Shown: positions 1 to 11,509, counted from the stretch's first letter. The stretch: DNA of 64,000 nt from Irpex lacteus (GCA_001986395.2 MQVO02000003.1:248001-312000), one strand, 5' to 3'. The notes: a model not told the origin generated them from the letters alone. Numbers and translations: made by a program.

Positions 1-2354
1 GGCGAGTAGAGTCTGCTTGAGATCTTGAGCCCTGTCTTGTCCCGTAGGGGGTGTGGAGGTGGAGGCCGATGCTGATCTGGTATTACTTGCGTTTAAGGTC
101 ACGTCGACAGGCAGGGGTTTATTCGAATACGGTGCGGTGGCTGACGGTGACGGGGAAGGAGTCGAGGACCTGATCAATGCAGATCCGCTGACAATGTGGC
201 TGGCCGACTTGGCTGGTAACCGGGGCAGCGGCGCATGTACAGGCATCCTCGGCGAAGGCTCAGCACTATCGGAGTCGGCTGACTTCTCCTGTCCATTATC
301 GCTTGCGCGCATGTGATGAGGTCTCTCATTGGATCCTGTGAGAGCAGCGATATAAGCTCGAGGGGACAATTCAGGATAAGCCTCCGGAGGTCCTATTGCG
401 AAAGAAGAGCCGAACGATGTGATAGAAGCGTAAACATCCCCATCTTCCGAAGCGATTTCCATCGACTCTTCAGATACCAGAGATCTATTCCGGTTCAAAG
501 GAACAGCTTGTTTGCCATTGCGGGGCCTCTTAGCCTCTTCATGATCAAACGAGGGTGCCCTGTCTGACTGCATGAGGGAGGGCCCTGGCTGCGTAGTGGG
601 ATAGAAGGGTTCAGCGAGGGCCGAAAGAGTGACTGGCGGAGGAAGGTGGTTGTGGTTCAGCGAGTTGTTATTGCGAGCTTGAGCTGGAAAACGTCGACCA
701 TCCGTGAAGACTACAGGTTCGCCACGTGTAAGCTTCAAAAGGGCCTCATCGGTATCCGGATCCAGAGCACCCTCTTCGTTCATTCGGTTGAGATCGGTCT
801 CAGCCAGAGCCTCTTGAGGGTCTACGAAGGCCGACAGAGAGATAGGAGGAGGCAAATGGTCGGGCTCGAGAGACGAACGTAGGTACTGGATGACCCATCT
901 ACCGTCTTGATACACCCAACGTGCACCGGGGGGAAGCGACGGAGTGGTTGGAGGCTCTTCAGCTTGCACAATCGACTTGGACCGCCACTTGCCGTCCGCA
1001 AAGGTAACAGAAGTGGTGGACGATGCCGATGGCAATGACGATGGCGAGAACGGTACAGAGAATGCGTTCGAGAAAGTCGATGTGCTGGCGACGCTGGTCG
1101 TGATTGAAGCTGCCCTGTTCTTTCTCCTCTTCTGGCTGTTTACTTTCACACTCGCCCCGTTTACCAACTCTCCGTCCTCAATCTCTCCCTCTTCCAGCTC
1201 CCCAACCCCGGCGTCCACACCAATACCCGGCAAACGATACCAATACGCTCTAATGTGCTCCTGCCCGCCACCATACAACCTCGGACTCTCCCACGCTGTT
1301 CTGGCAATATCGGCACTCGGGAACTCTATGAGAGCCTTTCCAATTCTTGCATCCAACTCGACGCGTGGAGGCGTTCCGGGTGGACACACAGTCCCCGCCC
1401 ACTCAAGAACAAAGCCAAGCGTACGAAATCTTTTCGGCAGTAATTCGATGACGAGCGACCGGGCAGGATTAGGCTTCCATTGGTAATGAGACGGGAGGAT
1501 GTATACGCCGTGCTGACTGTGAGGGTCAGAATCTGGTGGCATACCAATCGTTTTCTTCGGTAACTGAAGGCTGTCTGGAGGTGGTAACCCTACCCGGGAG
1601 ACGGGGTCTGGTGCGGGGATAGTAGGTAACGGCTCAACAGGAGGCCGAGGAGGGTATTGCGCCCAGCCCAAATCATATGGATGCACAGGCGGTTTAGGCA
1701 GTGATGGGGATATAGGTGAATGTAAATACGTGGAGGGCGGTAGGGGCTGAGGCACAAAAAGAGGTGGAGGTGGTACCAAGACCGGGACGGGCTTGGGGGG
1801 AAGAGGGAACTTGGGTTTGACTTGTTGATTCTGCGGAGGTTGGTAGGGTTGAGACGAAGACGGGGGAGGCAAAGGAGTGGATCCATTCATCTTAGCAGCC
1901 TCAGCAGCCTGTCGCTCGCGCTTTCGTCGCTTTTTCCGTCCTTGCCTTGATTCCCCAGGAGGTGCATTAGGACTGACAGCTCTACGCGAAGGTTTCGTCA
2001 GGGCAGACTGTCCTTCCGCGCTATTTACGCTGTTTGCCCGCTTGCGCTTCTGACCTGCTCGTCATGGACATAGTACAATATATCCAAGTAGAAGTATGAA
2101 TAGAATGACGTACCGACTTCATCCTCGGGAGGATAGAGGCTAGTACCCGTCGCATTCTCCGGTATCAAATCATCTTCCACGTATACAGGCTGCTCTTGTT
2201 GCCAGCCAGCGTTGTGGTACGCATCATAATCCACACTATCCGTAGGCGAGGATATCCGCTGCTCGAGGGTGAACTCAACGAATGCGGCCTCGTCCTCGTC
2301 ATCCGATATGACTATTGGTTCTGTTGAAGTGCCAACACCGTAATGAGGATGCAT
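1..2354 (-). CDS. RRM-like RNA-binding protein, 3' part beyond window
   Basis: Two exons are visible. Exon 1 is 2354-2114, beginning MHPHYGVGTSTEP. A 59-bp intron follows (donor gtacgt, acceptor cag), and exon 2 starts at 2054 and stays open to base 1, so the C-terminus is missing. The N-terminal part is acidic (ISDDEDEAA), followed by a basic stretch (GRKKRRKRERQ, nuclear-localisation-like), then about 150 residues rich in proline. An RRM-like fold lies around 1480-1230, with RSLVIELLPKRF as strand 1 and GKALIEFPSADIARTAW as the RNP1-type strand and helix. The rest is low-complexity Ser/Pro/Glu. A role in nuclear RNA binding is inferred from the RRM-like segment and basic patch; the protein itself is not one I recognise. 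An in-frame ATG at 2447 could add 31 residues, but 2354 is preferred because the acidic block follows directly. Confidence 0.7.
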
Positions 2355-2795
2355 ATTATCTCTAACCCGAAGAATAAGATAAAAGTCTGAGAGAAGACAG
2401 CGCGAGGCTGGCTCGCGGCTCGGTGGGAGGATGGTGGTTCGCGGCAAGAAAGTTGCAGGTTTATAGGCGCTTATTTATTGTGCTGTTAGACAGCGGCCAG
2501 CCTAGTTCTGGCCAGCTACCGCAAGCAATCCCCGATTGCGAAACAAAACCGCCACTGACCAACGGAATATTGACTAGATAAATGACACAAGGAGATAGCT
2601 GCGGAGTGTCGTTCGAAATCTCATGCAGTTTCTCAACTCCAGGTCGCACATCCAGAGCAAAGTTCATAGCTCGGACCTCGCTAGCCCTGACTTGTGAAGC
2701 GGAGAAGGAGAGCTCTTCGCTACTCACAGGCTTGAGAGTCCGGCTTGAAGGCGAGTGAAGCATCTATGACATTTCAAGAGAGCAAAAATAAAGGC
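2355..2795. other. intergenic stretch with one unexplained minus-strand ORF
   Basis: This region lies upstream of the RRM-like gene and downstream of NDUFS5. A 100-codon minus-strand frame (2763-2461) starts MLHSPSSRTLKPVSSEEL and contains plausible splice signals (gtgagt soon after the start, cacaag next), but no domain is recognisable. It could be a 5' exon or UTR of the neighbouring gene, a small unknown gene, or chance. Confidence 0.3.
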
Positions 2796-3325
2796 TCAAT
2801 GTGATCCTGAATCGCCCTTGTCCCTCTGTATCAGCCCAACTCCAACAATAACACCGTCCGCCAATATGTCTGCCGTCTTGCGGCCTTCGTGGGCTTGGTG
2901 TTCAGCTTTGCGGATGAACTCTGCCTTGACTGCCTTTGCACGTTCGATCTGAAGTGCCGGAATAAGCCATTTACGTGACATGCCCAGTGTGCCAGTTTTC
3001 CTACCTCTTGTGTTCGGTGCAAGCATTCTAGGTAGTCGTCTGCTTGGATTCGGCACTTGCTAGGCTCGTCAGTGGACGCGTAGCACTATTGTAAGGACAT
3101 CTTTGTTAGAAGTGCGCATAGAGCACTCTCACAACATACGCACCTTGGTGAATTCCTGCCAGAAACCAAAGCATCGTGAGGGACCTATCCGTGACCACGG
3201 TCAGACTCCAGGGTATCCAAGCAAGCAAACATCATTTGTACCTCCTTGAAAACCAAATCCAGACTAAAGAAAGTATATCAGCATCTTTGGTTTAAGACAG
3301 GGATAGCACTCAGACTTACAGCCAT
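2796..3325 (-). CDS. NDUFS5: NADH:ubiquinone oxidoreductase subunit NDUFS5 (15 kDa, twin CX9C)
   Basis: This is an accessory subunit of mitochondrial complex I on the intermembrane-space side. Five exons join in frame to 100 residues: 3325-3320 (only ATG GCT), 3263-3242, 3184-3144, 3085-3005 and 2948-2796. The product begins MASGFGFQGGPSRCFGFW and carries the family's twin CX9C motif, CFGFWQEFTKC and CRIQADDYLEC. A conserved basic helix (AEFIRKAEHQAHEGRK) and the tail ADGVIVGVGLI follow. The CX9C pairs predict import and oxidative folding through the Mia40 route. Exons 1 (6 nt) and 2 (22 nt) are very small, so automated annotation would probably miss the true start. The family call is firm. 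Confidence 0.93.
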
Positions 3326-3522
3326 GGTCGTTCGTCTTGAAGTGTGTCACGCGGACCGACCCGAGACTGTGACCTATGTGACTTGCGTGTGACATGTGGT
3401 GACGTCGAGGCGGGCTGTGTACCTAGACGCCCATATAATCTCTCTCTCGGCCGGTCGTGTTCCAAGGTCTGCTGGCAATCTCTGTATTTTCCACTCATCG
3501 TCTCATCTTAAGTCTTTACAGA

Positions 3523-4624
3523 ATGTCAGATCAAGGAGAACTCGCATTTGTGAAGAAGTTCGCGGAAACTATCGGCGCCCAGCCAGTGAACTACGCCGAT
3601 GATTTCCAGCCACCACTCGAGGATTATCTGCCGAGAGTGCCTACGCTCCCAGTACGTCCCTACGCGTCTCTGAAATAACATAATAACATAACATACATCA
3701 TCGTTATGCGTAATGATAGATTCCCGTGCCACCACCTCCTAAAAAGGCACCCGTTGAGGATACGACGCTCACAGGTATGTGTACATCTTACGTTTACCAC
3801 GTCGTGCATGCGTCAATCGCTCAATCACATTATGTGTAATTACAGGAGCGATTAGCATAACAATCAAATCCACTAAACCAGCATGGACTACTTCTCTGAG
3901 CGTGCACCCAGCCGACACGATATCCACTATCAAAACCTCTCTCGCCTCCCTCCCAGGTGCTCCACCCGCCGACACTCAACGTCTCCTTCTCAAAGGCAAA
4001 GCCCTGGCAGATACTAAACTTCTCAAAGAATACGATATCAAGGACGGAGATACCGTCAACCTCATGGTCCGCGCCGGCTCCCTCTGGGATCCCTCTCAAG
4101 TGGCCCCGACGTTGACCTCGTCCCCAGGAGCGTCCGGCACATCGACACCAGCGATAACCACCACCGATGCTCCTGCAACTGACCCAGAATCCATAACCCT
4201 CGTCCCAGAACAAACCAAACAGACTCGCTCCGGACATGCTCGCATTCCCTCTGTCGTTCTGTCGCCTTCTCCCTCGCTGACACCTGTGGCAGACGAGAAG
4301 CTGGTAGATATACCACTCGTGTTGGATACCTCGAATATGCCCCCATCGAGCTTGCACCCTGGGCCCAACACGCCCTACCATGCGAAGATCGCACAGGCAG
4401 ACTTCTGGCAGAGGCTACACACGTTCTTGAAGTATGCTTCCTCTCATGTCTACAAGCATAAAAGAACACTGGCTAATGTTGTTTGCAGTGGCGAGTTTGA
4501 ATCGGAGAGCGACGCGGCCCAAGCATGGGAAGACTTCTTCTGCGCTAGCAAGGGCACGCTCTCGGTCAGCGAGATCGCCAAGATCCGTGACACTGTCGGT
4601 GTCCTTGGTATGGCTGGCAGCTAA
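3523..4624 (+). CDS. GET5: Get5/Mdy2-like ubiquitin-domain protein (GET pathway)
   Basis: Four exons (3523-3651, 3720-3774, 3846-4431, 4489-4624) give 301 residues with clean GT-AG junctions. Residues 1-60 (ELAFVKKFAETIG, then PRVPTLPIPVPPPPKK) resemble the Get4-binding N-terminus of yeast Get5. Residues about 62-140 are a ubiquitin-like domain, with a core of QRLLLKGKALADTKLLKEY and DGDTVNLMVR. A Ser/Thr/Pro linker follows. The C-terminal about 55 residues (ADFWQRLHTFL through VGVLGMAG) fit the small helical dimerisation domain. Known role of the family: with Get4 and Sgt2 it hands tail-anchored membrane proteins to Get3 in the cytosol. The three-part architecture supports Get5 over a generic ubiquitin-like protein; exact orthology is inferred. 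Confidence 0.75.
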
Positions 4625-5116
4625 ACGCGAAGTATCTGGACTTTTTAATCTTCTAAATTTCTTCTGGTAAGTCCTGTTATCTTTCTCCTCTAGCTCTTCT
4701 ATGCGAAAAGATCTGACTTGAGTCCAACAGGGTGTCACTCGCGCTTCTGGAGGCATTTGAACACATACCACTGTACAATAAAACATCATTCACAGATTTA
4801 CAACTTGGCATTTGAACGAAGCATCATGTAAAAGTCATGATCACGAAAATTCACGATCGTTTCATAGTACACAGTGGGGAAACGCTAAATGTATGGATAC
4901 ACGGGTCTACAAGTCTAGTAACGGTCAGTATAGTGATGCGTAGGCTATGATAGTCTATGGAGGAGTTCGAGTTAAAGAAAGTGTGAGTGTAGGTATGTTA
5001 CAAGTGCTACCAGAGCAACTAGGTATGTACGTCTATGGATTAGTCTATGTATTAATATGAATGTGACCGGAAGTCTATACAGGCAATGCAGTTTGTGGCG
5101 CATGGATGTCTTCGGT
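4625..5116. other. intergenic, tail-to-tail
   Basis: This stretch holds the 3' ends of the Get5-like gene and the secreted glycoprotein gene. I see no ORF, RNA or repeat. AT-rich stretches near 4780-4870 are compatible with 3' UTR and polyadenylation signals. Confidence 0.5.
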
Positions 5117-6419
5117 TTAGAACGCCATGACCGCCCCGAGCACCACGCTGACGGCGAGGACCATCACACGTTGGCTGCTCTCAAGGTCAGCTCGTGTAGC
5201 GGCGCCGGCATTCGACTGCGAGCCGGCAGTGTTCTTTGGTGACGATGCGCCAGCGGTGCTGGCGGCGTGGCTTGTAGAGGATACACTTGCCGACACAGAG
5301 ATATTCGCAGCGGACGTGATAGTCTGCGAATGGCCAAATCAGTCTTCATTCCACGTACCACCAGGGTTACTTACCGCAGATGCAGAGATAGATCCGCTAG
5401 TCATGCTAGCAGACTGCAGGAGGACCTGATCGCCGATAGTTGACATGGTTTGGCAGTCTGACGACTTGGGCGCAGGGTGTGCAGGTGGAGTCTGTGGTTG
5501 ACCTTGTCTAAACGTCGATCCGCCGTACACGCCCATCATCTGCATAGGACGAGCCGTTGTCAGCTATACTTCGTCACAGCTGTCTCAAGTTAAAATACAC
5601 TAACCTCCCCAGAGTCTGCCTTGCACTTCTCAAACACTCCCGCATCATAGTTTCCGGGCATGTTCCACTGGCATCCCATCACGTCGTATATGTGCTGACA
5701 CCACCCAGGTGCACTCGACTGAGGCTTGCAGGCGCGGAAGCAAAACTGGTTCGCCGACATGAAGTTCGTCCATTCGTGGATCTGTTCAACATTTCCCCCG
5801 GATTTGAAGGCAGATGAGAAAACGAGAGAGCCAATCGGATTGCCTACGTAGAAGTCGAGGTCAGCGGTAATGTCTTCGACGAAGATGACAAAAGCAGGCA
5901 AAGATCAAAGACACTCACCGTTTCCATCCGCTCCGTGAGGGTCCAACTCACCACCCTCGTCACCTTGAGGGATGTTCATCAACGTCAAATCACCGACACC
6001 CGTAACCTGCACAAAGTCGGGTGTCTGCACGAAATGCGCGCCGGTGATGGCCCCAGAGGGTATGAGACGAGTGCCGTAGCCGGGTTTGAGGCACCACGAG
6101 ACTTCGATGCGCTCGGTGTTCCCTATCGCAGAGTCAGGTCCGGGGGAAGGGGGCGCGTACAGACAGAAGTCGTCGATGGAGTTGACTGTGGTAGGGAGAG
6201 TCAAAGGTTGTACTTGAATGGAGGGCAGACAGGAGATAAACAGAACTCACTGTAGGCGTTCTGGCAAGTCGAGTTCTGACTGTTCCCTGTGCCACATTGG
6301 TTGGTCCCAAACTGGCCTTCTTGCGTCTTTTTGGGCGCGTCGCCAGGAGTGTAGGTCTGTGCGTGTATGACGATCGGCAGCGCGACGAGCATAAACTTCA
6401 GAGAGAGTTTGAAGGTCAT
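5117..6419 (-). CDS. secreted, probably GPI-anchored macrofage-activating-glycoprotein-like protein
   Basis: Five exons (6419-6251, 6185-5919, 5843-5605, 5539-5375, 5323-5117) join in frame to 348 residues. The N-terminus MTFKLSLKFMLVALPIVIHA is a signal peptide. The mature region has paired cysteines and motifs I associate with the basidiomycete proteins annotated macrofage activating glycoprotein: DDFCLYAPPSPGPDS, NTERIEVSWCLKPGYGTR, ELDPHGADGNGNPIG, and QHIYDVMGCQWNMPGNY. The last about 70 residues are a Ser/Ala-rich stalk followed by a hydrophobic tail (MVLAVSVVLGAVMAF), typical of GPI attachment at the plasma membrane or wall. Molecular function is unknown; the name comes from a fraction active on mammalian macrophages. 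A TATA-like box lies about 140 bp upstream. Confidence 0.88.
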
Positions 6420-7283
6420 CTTGAGGGCTGCACGTGTGATAGTTAAGGAATGGGGGACTGTGAGGTGTCGCGGTGGGCTGTGAAAGAGTGGCGGTAGATA
6501 GTGAGTAGGGGTGAGTGGGGGAGGGAAGGTGGCGGTCTAGAAGTTCAACATGCCCCTTTATAGGGAGACTTGAGAGCATGGGCTGAATCGGGAGATATGT
6601 TCGAAAGCGGACGACAGAACGTGGTTTGAGTGAGGTCTTCTTGCGAGAAGCACCGTCTTCTGTGATTTGCGAACTTGGACACTTTCCATATCGGTCCTGT
6701 GTGATAGCTCCCTCGGCCGCGTCGGGAAAACAAACTGAAAGCAGAGTCGCGAGTGAATGGATGCATATATGGCCGTAATAATGGGTAGAAAGTCAGTGGT
6801 GATACTACAGAAAATTATCGTGGGGATTCTCTATCGCTACATGATGCTATACAATAAGTAATAATGATACAGATAATGATACTTGGATGATACGAGTGAT
6901 GGTTGACACAAAATGCGAAGGGTGTGCGAGCAGAGGGATGTAAAATGATTGAGCAGCATAAATGGATGCACCTGTGAGCCTGCGCTGGAGATAACCATAG
7001 CGCGTTGTCACGCACATGAGCCCACTGAGCTGAGCCCACGGTCGTGAGTTATATGGTGGTTGGCATTGAGTACCTGTCGTAATACACAGAGTAAGCCCCA
7101 ATCAAGTCAGTATACCTTTAAGCTGAAGCTTACCTCCTCCGTAAGCGAGGCACCAAGCCTTCGTGCGAGGTTAGAGAGGGAGGCGCTACTTGCTCCATCC
7201 CTATAGTGCATGGGTCAATTCTACTGTGTGCGAAATATTATCATGTACTGACCAGTTAACAGAGAGTCGACATCCCTCAGAAG
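6420..7283. other. intergenic promoter/UTR region
   Basis: This holds the promoter of the secreted glycoprotein gene and the 3' region of the next minus-strand gene. It contains only short chance ORFs. An AT-rich tract at 6780-6900 with repeated gataat-type steps stands out but has no clear unit. Confidence 0.4.
6556..6562 (-). promoter_or_regulatory. TATA-like box of the secreted glycoprotein gene
   Basis: On the minus strand this reads TATAAAG, 137-143 bp upstream of the ATG at 6419. Position and sequence fit a fungal core promoter; this is inference only. Confidence 0.45.
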
Positions 7284-8118
7284 CTAATGCGCTTGAGAAG
7301 AATCTCCAGCGTCTACTTCGAATGAAGCCTTCTCATCATCCCAGGGGATTGTCGTAAGCCCAAGCTCGTAAACCGGAGTAACGGCTTGGTCCTCTCGTCG
7401 GAGACTCGGGTGTGGCATGGCTATAGTCACCGCGACATGTAAATGCGCAGATGGGTCGTGCGTTATGCTTTCAGACGAGGAAGCAACTGGTGGTGGCTTT
7501 CTCCTGAATATGCGAACGAAAGATTGTATTCGCGACCTCGGAGGTTCAGGATGCACTTGGGTTTCATCTTGCTTCTCTAGCAGCCCAGCCTCGTCTTCAA
7601 GCTGCATAAAAAGACGTGTATATTCGACTGAGAGAGGCTACATATGGAGAGTTTTGTGAGCATGCACAAACATCGGGAAATTACGGTGACGGACTCACTT
7701 GCATGCCACGCCAGTTTAAACCTTTGTCATACTCGCCAGCTCGCAAAGGAATACTGCGCACATCCCATAGCGTAGGCTTCGGTCCCAGAGCCTTCTTCTG
7801 TTTCCTGGACGGCTGTTCTCTTGCGTCAGCAACATCCGCAGCCCAATCCCGCACTTCAGCCTCTCGCGCAACGATTTCGAGCCGCCTCTCCCTCCACATG
7901 CATCCAACTCCATATCTCCTAAGAAGTACCATGCATAAAAATCCACCAGCAAAGATTCCCAGCGCAAGGAATGCGAGGATCAATGCAGGAGAGGCATCGG
8001 TTGCAAAGGGATTAGTAGGCCGATTTGGCGGGGAGGAGGTACTGGTTGGGGTTGGTATTTCTGTAGGAGCGAGCGTTGCCGTGTCGGGGTTCAGCGTGGA
8101 GCTCATAACCGTCGACAC
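7284..8118 (-). CDS. single-pass membrane protein, LWDV family member A (unknown function)
   Basis: Two exons (8118-7699 and 7601-7284) encode 245 residues. There is no cleavable signal: a Thr/Pro/Ser-rich N-terminus of about 40 residues precedes one membrane helix (about 43-67, core ALILAFLALGIFAGGFLCMVLL), then a basic cytosolic tail. Shared motifs with the three paralogues at 18.6-22.5 kb are KPTLWDV at 114-120 and VAVTIAMPHPS near the C-terminus, followed by an acidic end. The intron falls in phase 0 about 20 residues after the LWDV motif, as in the paralogues; the second, phase-2 intron of the paralogues is absent here. Topology with the Ser/Thr-rich end outside is inferred from the positive residues after the helix. 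I do not recognise the family. Confidence 0.75.
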
Positions 8119-8831
8119 CGCCGTCGATAATATTGTCGTTGTCGCAGATGAAGACGAAGAAGCTGAGCAAGCTGGTTACGTCGTTCTGGCGGACGCCAGG
8201 CACAATTTGGATGATCTAAGACAGATCCAATCTAATCGCTCGAGTGTGATGGCAGCGTCGTAATCTGTTCTGACAGGTTCTGACACATGCACAAACCCAG
8301 GCTGCTACCACCACCTCAACATGGAACATACTTTGTTTCTCGTTGTGCTGTATATGATAAAGCGTGCACAAGGACAAGCCGGATATAAATTTTTCAACAT
8401 CAACCTCGCAGGTAAGTAGCCGTCACCACCAGGATGATCAGGTCCATCCTGTTTGACACACTTCCCGAAACGGCGCGCACTCAGCTCTTCCTAACTTGAA
8501 GCTATGCCATACTTGGGCGATCTCATTGTTCGCTTTGACAGCGTACCACCGCTCAAGGACATTTTGCACATCACAGAGTTACAACTCCCTGTACACATGT
8601 TTCAGTCCAGTCGGCACAAAGGATACATGCCCTTGACACCCGGCGTTGCTCAATGCTTCAATGACATGGGCGGCCCCGTGTGTGACCTACATCATATGTA
8701 GCAGAATCTTACCGCATTTTCATTGAGTGCAGTACAAAAACGTGGTCAAACACCCCTCGCAGACCACCTTTCCTCAACACCCTTTTACACAACACACAAC
8801 TTGAACTTTCACGACTGCTTCCCCTGCGAAC
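8119..8831. other. divergent promoter region
   Basis: This lies between the minus-strand membrane protein and the plus-strand hemerythrin-like gene. A 65-codon plus frame at 8504-8701 has no recognisable features and is treated as chance. A TATA-like ggatataaat lies near 8380. Confidence 0.4.
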
Positions 8832-9848
8832 ATGGGCAAAACCGAACCAAGGGGGCTTGGGCAACTACAGTTCGATATGATACGAGGTAATTGTGTTGTC
8901 TACTGGCGTGCAAAAGCTAGAAATGACCTTGGTTCTCCATGCCAGCTCATTCGACGCACAAGCTTGGATACGACAGAATTGTCGAACTCCTTGCTGACCC
9001 ACCAATGAATGATCTTGCCAACTTCCTTGGGTACTGCAGCGTATGGGCAGCCGCAATCTTAGAGCATCATGACAGTGAGGTCAGTGTATGTTCTTGATGC
9101 GCTCTCACCCTTGACTCACAATATTCTGTATCAAACAGGAACTGATCGTATTCCCCTTCCTCAACCAGAAGATGGACTTTTCTGGTGAAGCTGAGGAACA
9201 CAAAGTCATCCATGATATTCTCGAAGAACTCATCTCGACAATCAATGCCGCCAAAGATGACCACACCAAGTTCAAGCCAGCGGAAATGATTGAGCTCATG
9301 AAAAAGTTCAGAGATCCACTCGTACGTTCCTCTCTGTGACAGTCTTCGCCTTGATGCTTTCCGAGACATTTACTGACTCCATACGCGGGCGGCTCTATTG
9401 AACTCGCACAGTTCAATCATTTAGATGCAGAGGTGCAGCACATCAGCGCAGAAAAGTTCAAAGCCGCAGGTATCGACGAGGAAGAATTAGCAGCCATGCA
9501 GAAGAGGATGGTAGATCACGCTGTTGCAACATCCGATCCGTGGACCACCCTTCCGTACATGCGAGGGTAAGTCACCGTACCAGTCTGTCCTATCTATTGA
9601 TCCAGGAACGCTCTCCTCGTGCTTCTTTGCCATTGTAGCCATACGCCGCCAGAGTACAAAGACAGCTGGCCACCTTTGCCCTGGTTTTTGCGCAAGGTTG
9701 CTATTCCGTACGTTCTGGCAAGAAAGCATGAAGGGTATGTGCGATTCGTCACCCTGTATCCTACACTACATGCTCGTAAGCCCTGGCACTTATTGCTTTC
9801 AAATTTACTTCCAGGTACTGGAAGTACTGTCCCTATGCGTTGTCGTAA
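8832..9848 (+). CDS. hemerythrin-like HHE protein, copy 1
   Basis: Six exons (8832-8886, 8946-9079, 9139-9321, 9412-9566, 9639-9734, 9815-9848) encode 218 residues starting MGKTEPRGLGQLQFDM. Candidate metal ligands follow the HHE order: AHSTHKLGYDRI, then LEHHDSEELIVFPFL, then EHKVIHDILEEL, then FNHLDAEVQHI. These would form a four-helix bundle binding a di-iron or similar centre. The C-terminus is a family-specific block (PPLPWFLRKVAIPYVLARK, then YWKYCPYALS). Fungal proteins of this type are uncharacterised; oxygen, nitric-oxide or metal handling in the cytosol is possible. It is a tandem duplicate of the next gene: exons 2-6 have exactly the same lengths. No signal peptide is seen. Confidence 0.88.
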
Positions 9849-10470
9849 ATTGCTGCGGCAAGCCCGAGGACGCGCCCATACATGACACGAATATCATCCA
9901 GACACGGCCTGATACGGATATAGTAGTAGTCTAATTGTAACGTTGACCAATCGTATGCACTCTATTGATAACACTGAACATAACTTCGACCGCTCTTCAG
10001 ATTCAACAGGCAACCTGCCCCCAACTTCAATATTTTCAATAGTGACCACACTATGTCATCCACGAGTACCAGTTCCACTCCAGAGATATAAGAATTGGCG
10101 TCATACGCGTGGTTTAGAGCCAGGCATTTAGTAGACTGCCAGCCTTCCCTTTGTCGTTTACCCATCACGCTCATCGGTAGACTAGTACTTTCGCGGTGCT
10201 TTGATAACAGCGACTTCGACTTTGCCCATGATACCCGTTCACTCGCAGCAAGTTGACAGCGCGCGGTCGTCGCGTGCAATCTATGATCGAGGACCCTTAG
10301 ACCATGGACTATGTAGCACTCCGATGCCCGACGGAACAAAGACTCTTCGCATGAAACATGCGCACTCGTTGCCTATAAAAGAAGAAGAATATTAGGCCTC
10401 ATTTTCCACTCCTTCTCTTTTGCATTGACACTCCAGTATCGACACACCGACGCGGCTTGAACAAGCAAAC
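9849..10470. other. intergenic spacer between the two HHE genes
   Basis: This holds the 3' region of copy 1 and the promoter of copy 2. No coding region is supported. Confidence 0.45.
10374..10380 (+). promoter_or_regulatory. TATA box of HHE copy 2
   Basis: TATAAAA lies 91-97 bp upstream of the ATG at 10471 and supports that start. Copy 1 has no equally placed TATA, so the two copies may be regulated differently. Confidence 0.5.
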
Positions 10471-11509
10471 ATGGGCAAAGAATCAACATTGGAAAGAGGG
10501 TTTGGCCAACTGCAATTCGACATGGTTCGAGGTAAGCAGAGACCTTCCTGTGCACAGTGTTACTGGCAAACGAGCGTGATATGCTGACAAGTTCTCCATT
10601 CCAATTTCACACATAGCTCACTCAACCTTCAAACTCGGATACGACAAGATCATCGAAATCCTCGCCGACCCTCCGGTGAACGACCTCTCCAACTTTCTCC
10701 GATATTGCAGCGTATGGGCTGCGTCCATTATGGAACACCACGACAGCGAGGTCAGTTCTCATGCCTGATACAGAAACTCCCATATCTTCGCGCAGCTAAT
10801 TATCATACCATGACCAACGCAGGAACTTATCGTCTTCCCCTTTCTGAACCAAAAAATGGACTTCTCAGGGAAAGCCGCCGAGCACAAAGTCATCCACGAC
10901 ATTCTTGAAGAGCTCATCGCCTCTATCAACGCTGCCAAGGAAGACCACTCCAAATTCAAGCCTGCAGATATGAAAGAGTTGATGCAGAAGTTCAGGGATC
11001 CTCTCGTACGTATCTTTTCCTGCCTCACCTTCACCCTCGCAGGCATTGACAACTTGGTACTGACACCGCGGCTTCGTCCTATGATACAGTTCCACCATCT
11101 CGACGCAGAGGTCACCCATATCAGCGCAGAGAACCTCAAAGCAGCAGGCATTGACGAAGCCGAGCTGGCGGCCATGCAGAAGAAACTCGGGGAACACGCC
11201 GTCGGTACCTCTGACCCATGGACCGTCGTTCCGTTCATGCGAGGGTAAGTCAATCACCGCCTGTCGTCGCTTACAACGTGTGTGAGAAGACCATAGATAC
11301 TCACTCCGCGTTTCAGACATACACCGCCTGAGTTCAAAGACGTGTGGCCACCCATGCCGTGGGTCCTGCGTAAAGTTGTCATTCCCTATGTTTTGGCGAG
11401 ACGATATGCTGGGTACGTCATTCTATCTTTCTACCACAGCCATAATTCGTGACTCACTATTATGCCTGCCTTTAGGTACTGGAAGTATTGCCCATACGCC
11501 CTGTCATGA
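10471..11509 (+). CDS. hemerythrin-like HHE protein, copy 2
   Basis: Six exons (10471-10531, 10617-10750, 10823-11005, 11090-11244, 11317-11412, 11476-11509) encode 220 residues. Exons 2-6 are 134, 183, 155, 96 and 34 nt, identical in length to copy 1; only exon 1 differs, by six bases. The same ligand series is present: AHSTFKLGYDKI, MEHHDSEELIVFPFL, EHKVIHDILEEL and FHHLDAEVTHI. Copy 2 has His-His where copy 1 has Asn-His at the last motif. The C-terminal WPPMPWVLRKVVIPYVLA and YWKYCPYALS block is conserved. Coding sequence is far more similar between the copies than introns, consistent with a duplication that is not recent and with selection on both proteins. Confidence 0.9.

Noticed and set aside
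944..1486. 180-codon plus-strand ORF
   Set aside because: Antisense shadow of the RRM-like gene, whose minus-strand frame is continuous and has better composition and motifs.
3830..4381. 183-codon minus-strand ORF
   Set aside because: Shadow of the Get5-like exon 3; Gly/Trp/Arg-rich and without features.
7616..8263. 215-codon plus-strand ORF
   Set aside because: Antisense to membrane protein A, which has family motifs and a conserved intron on the minus strand.
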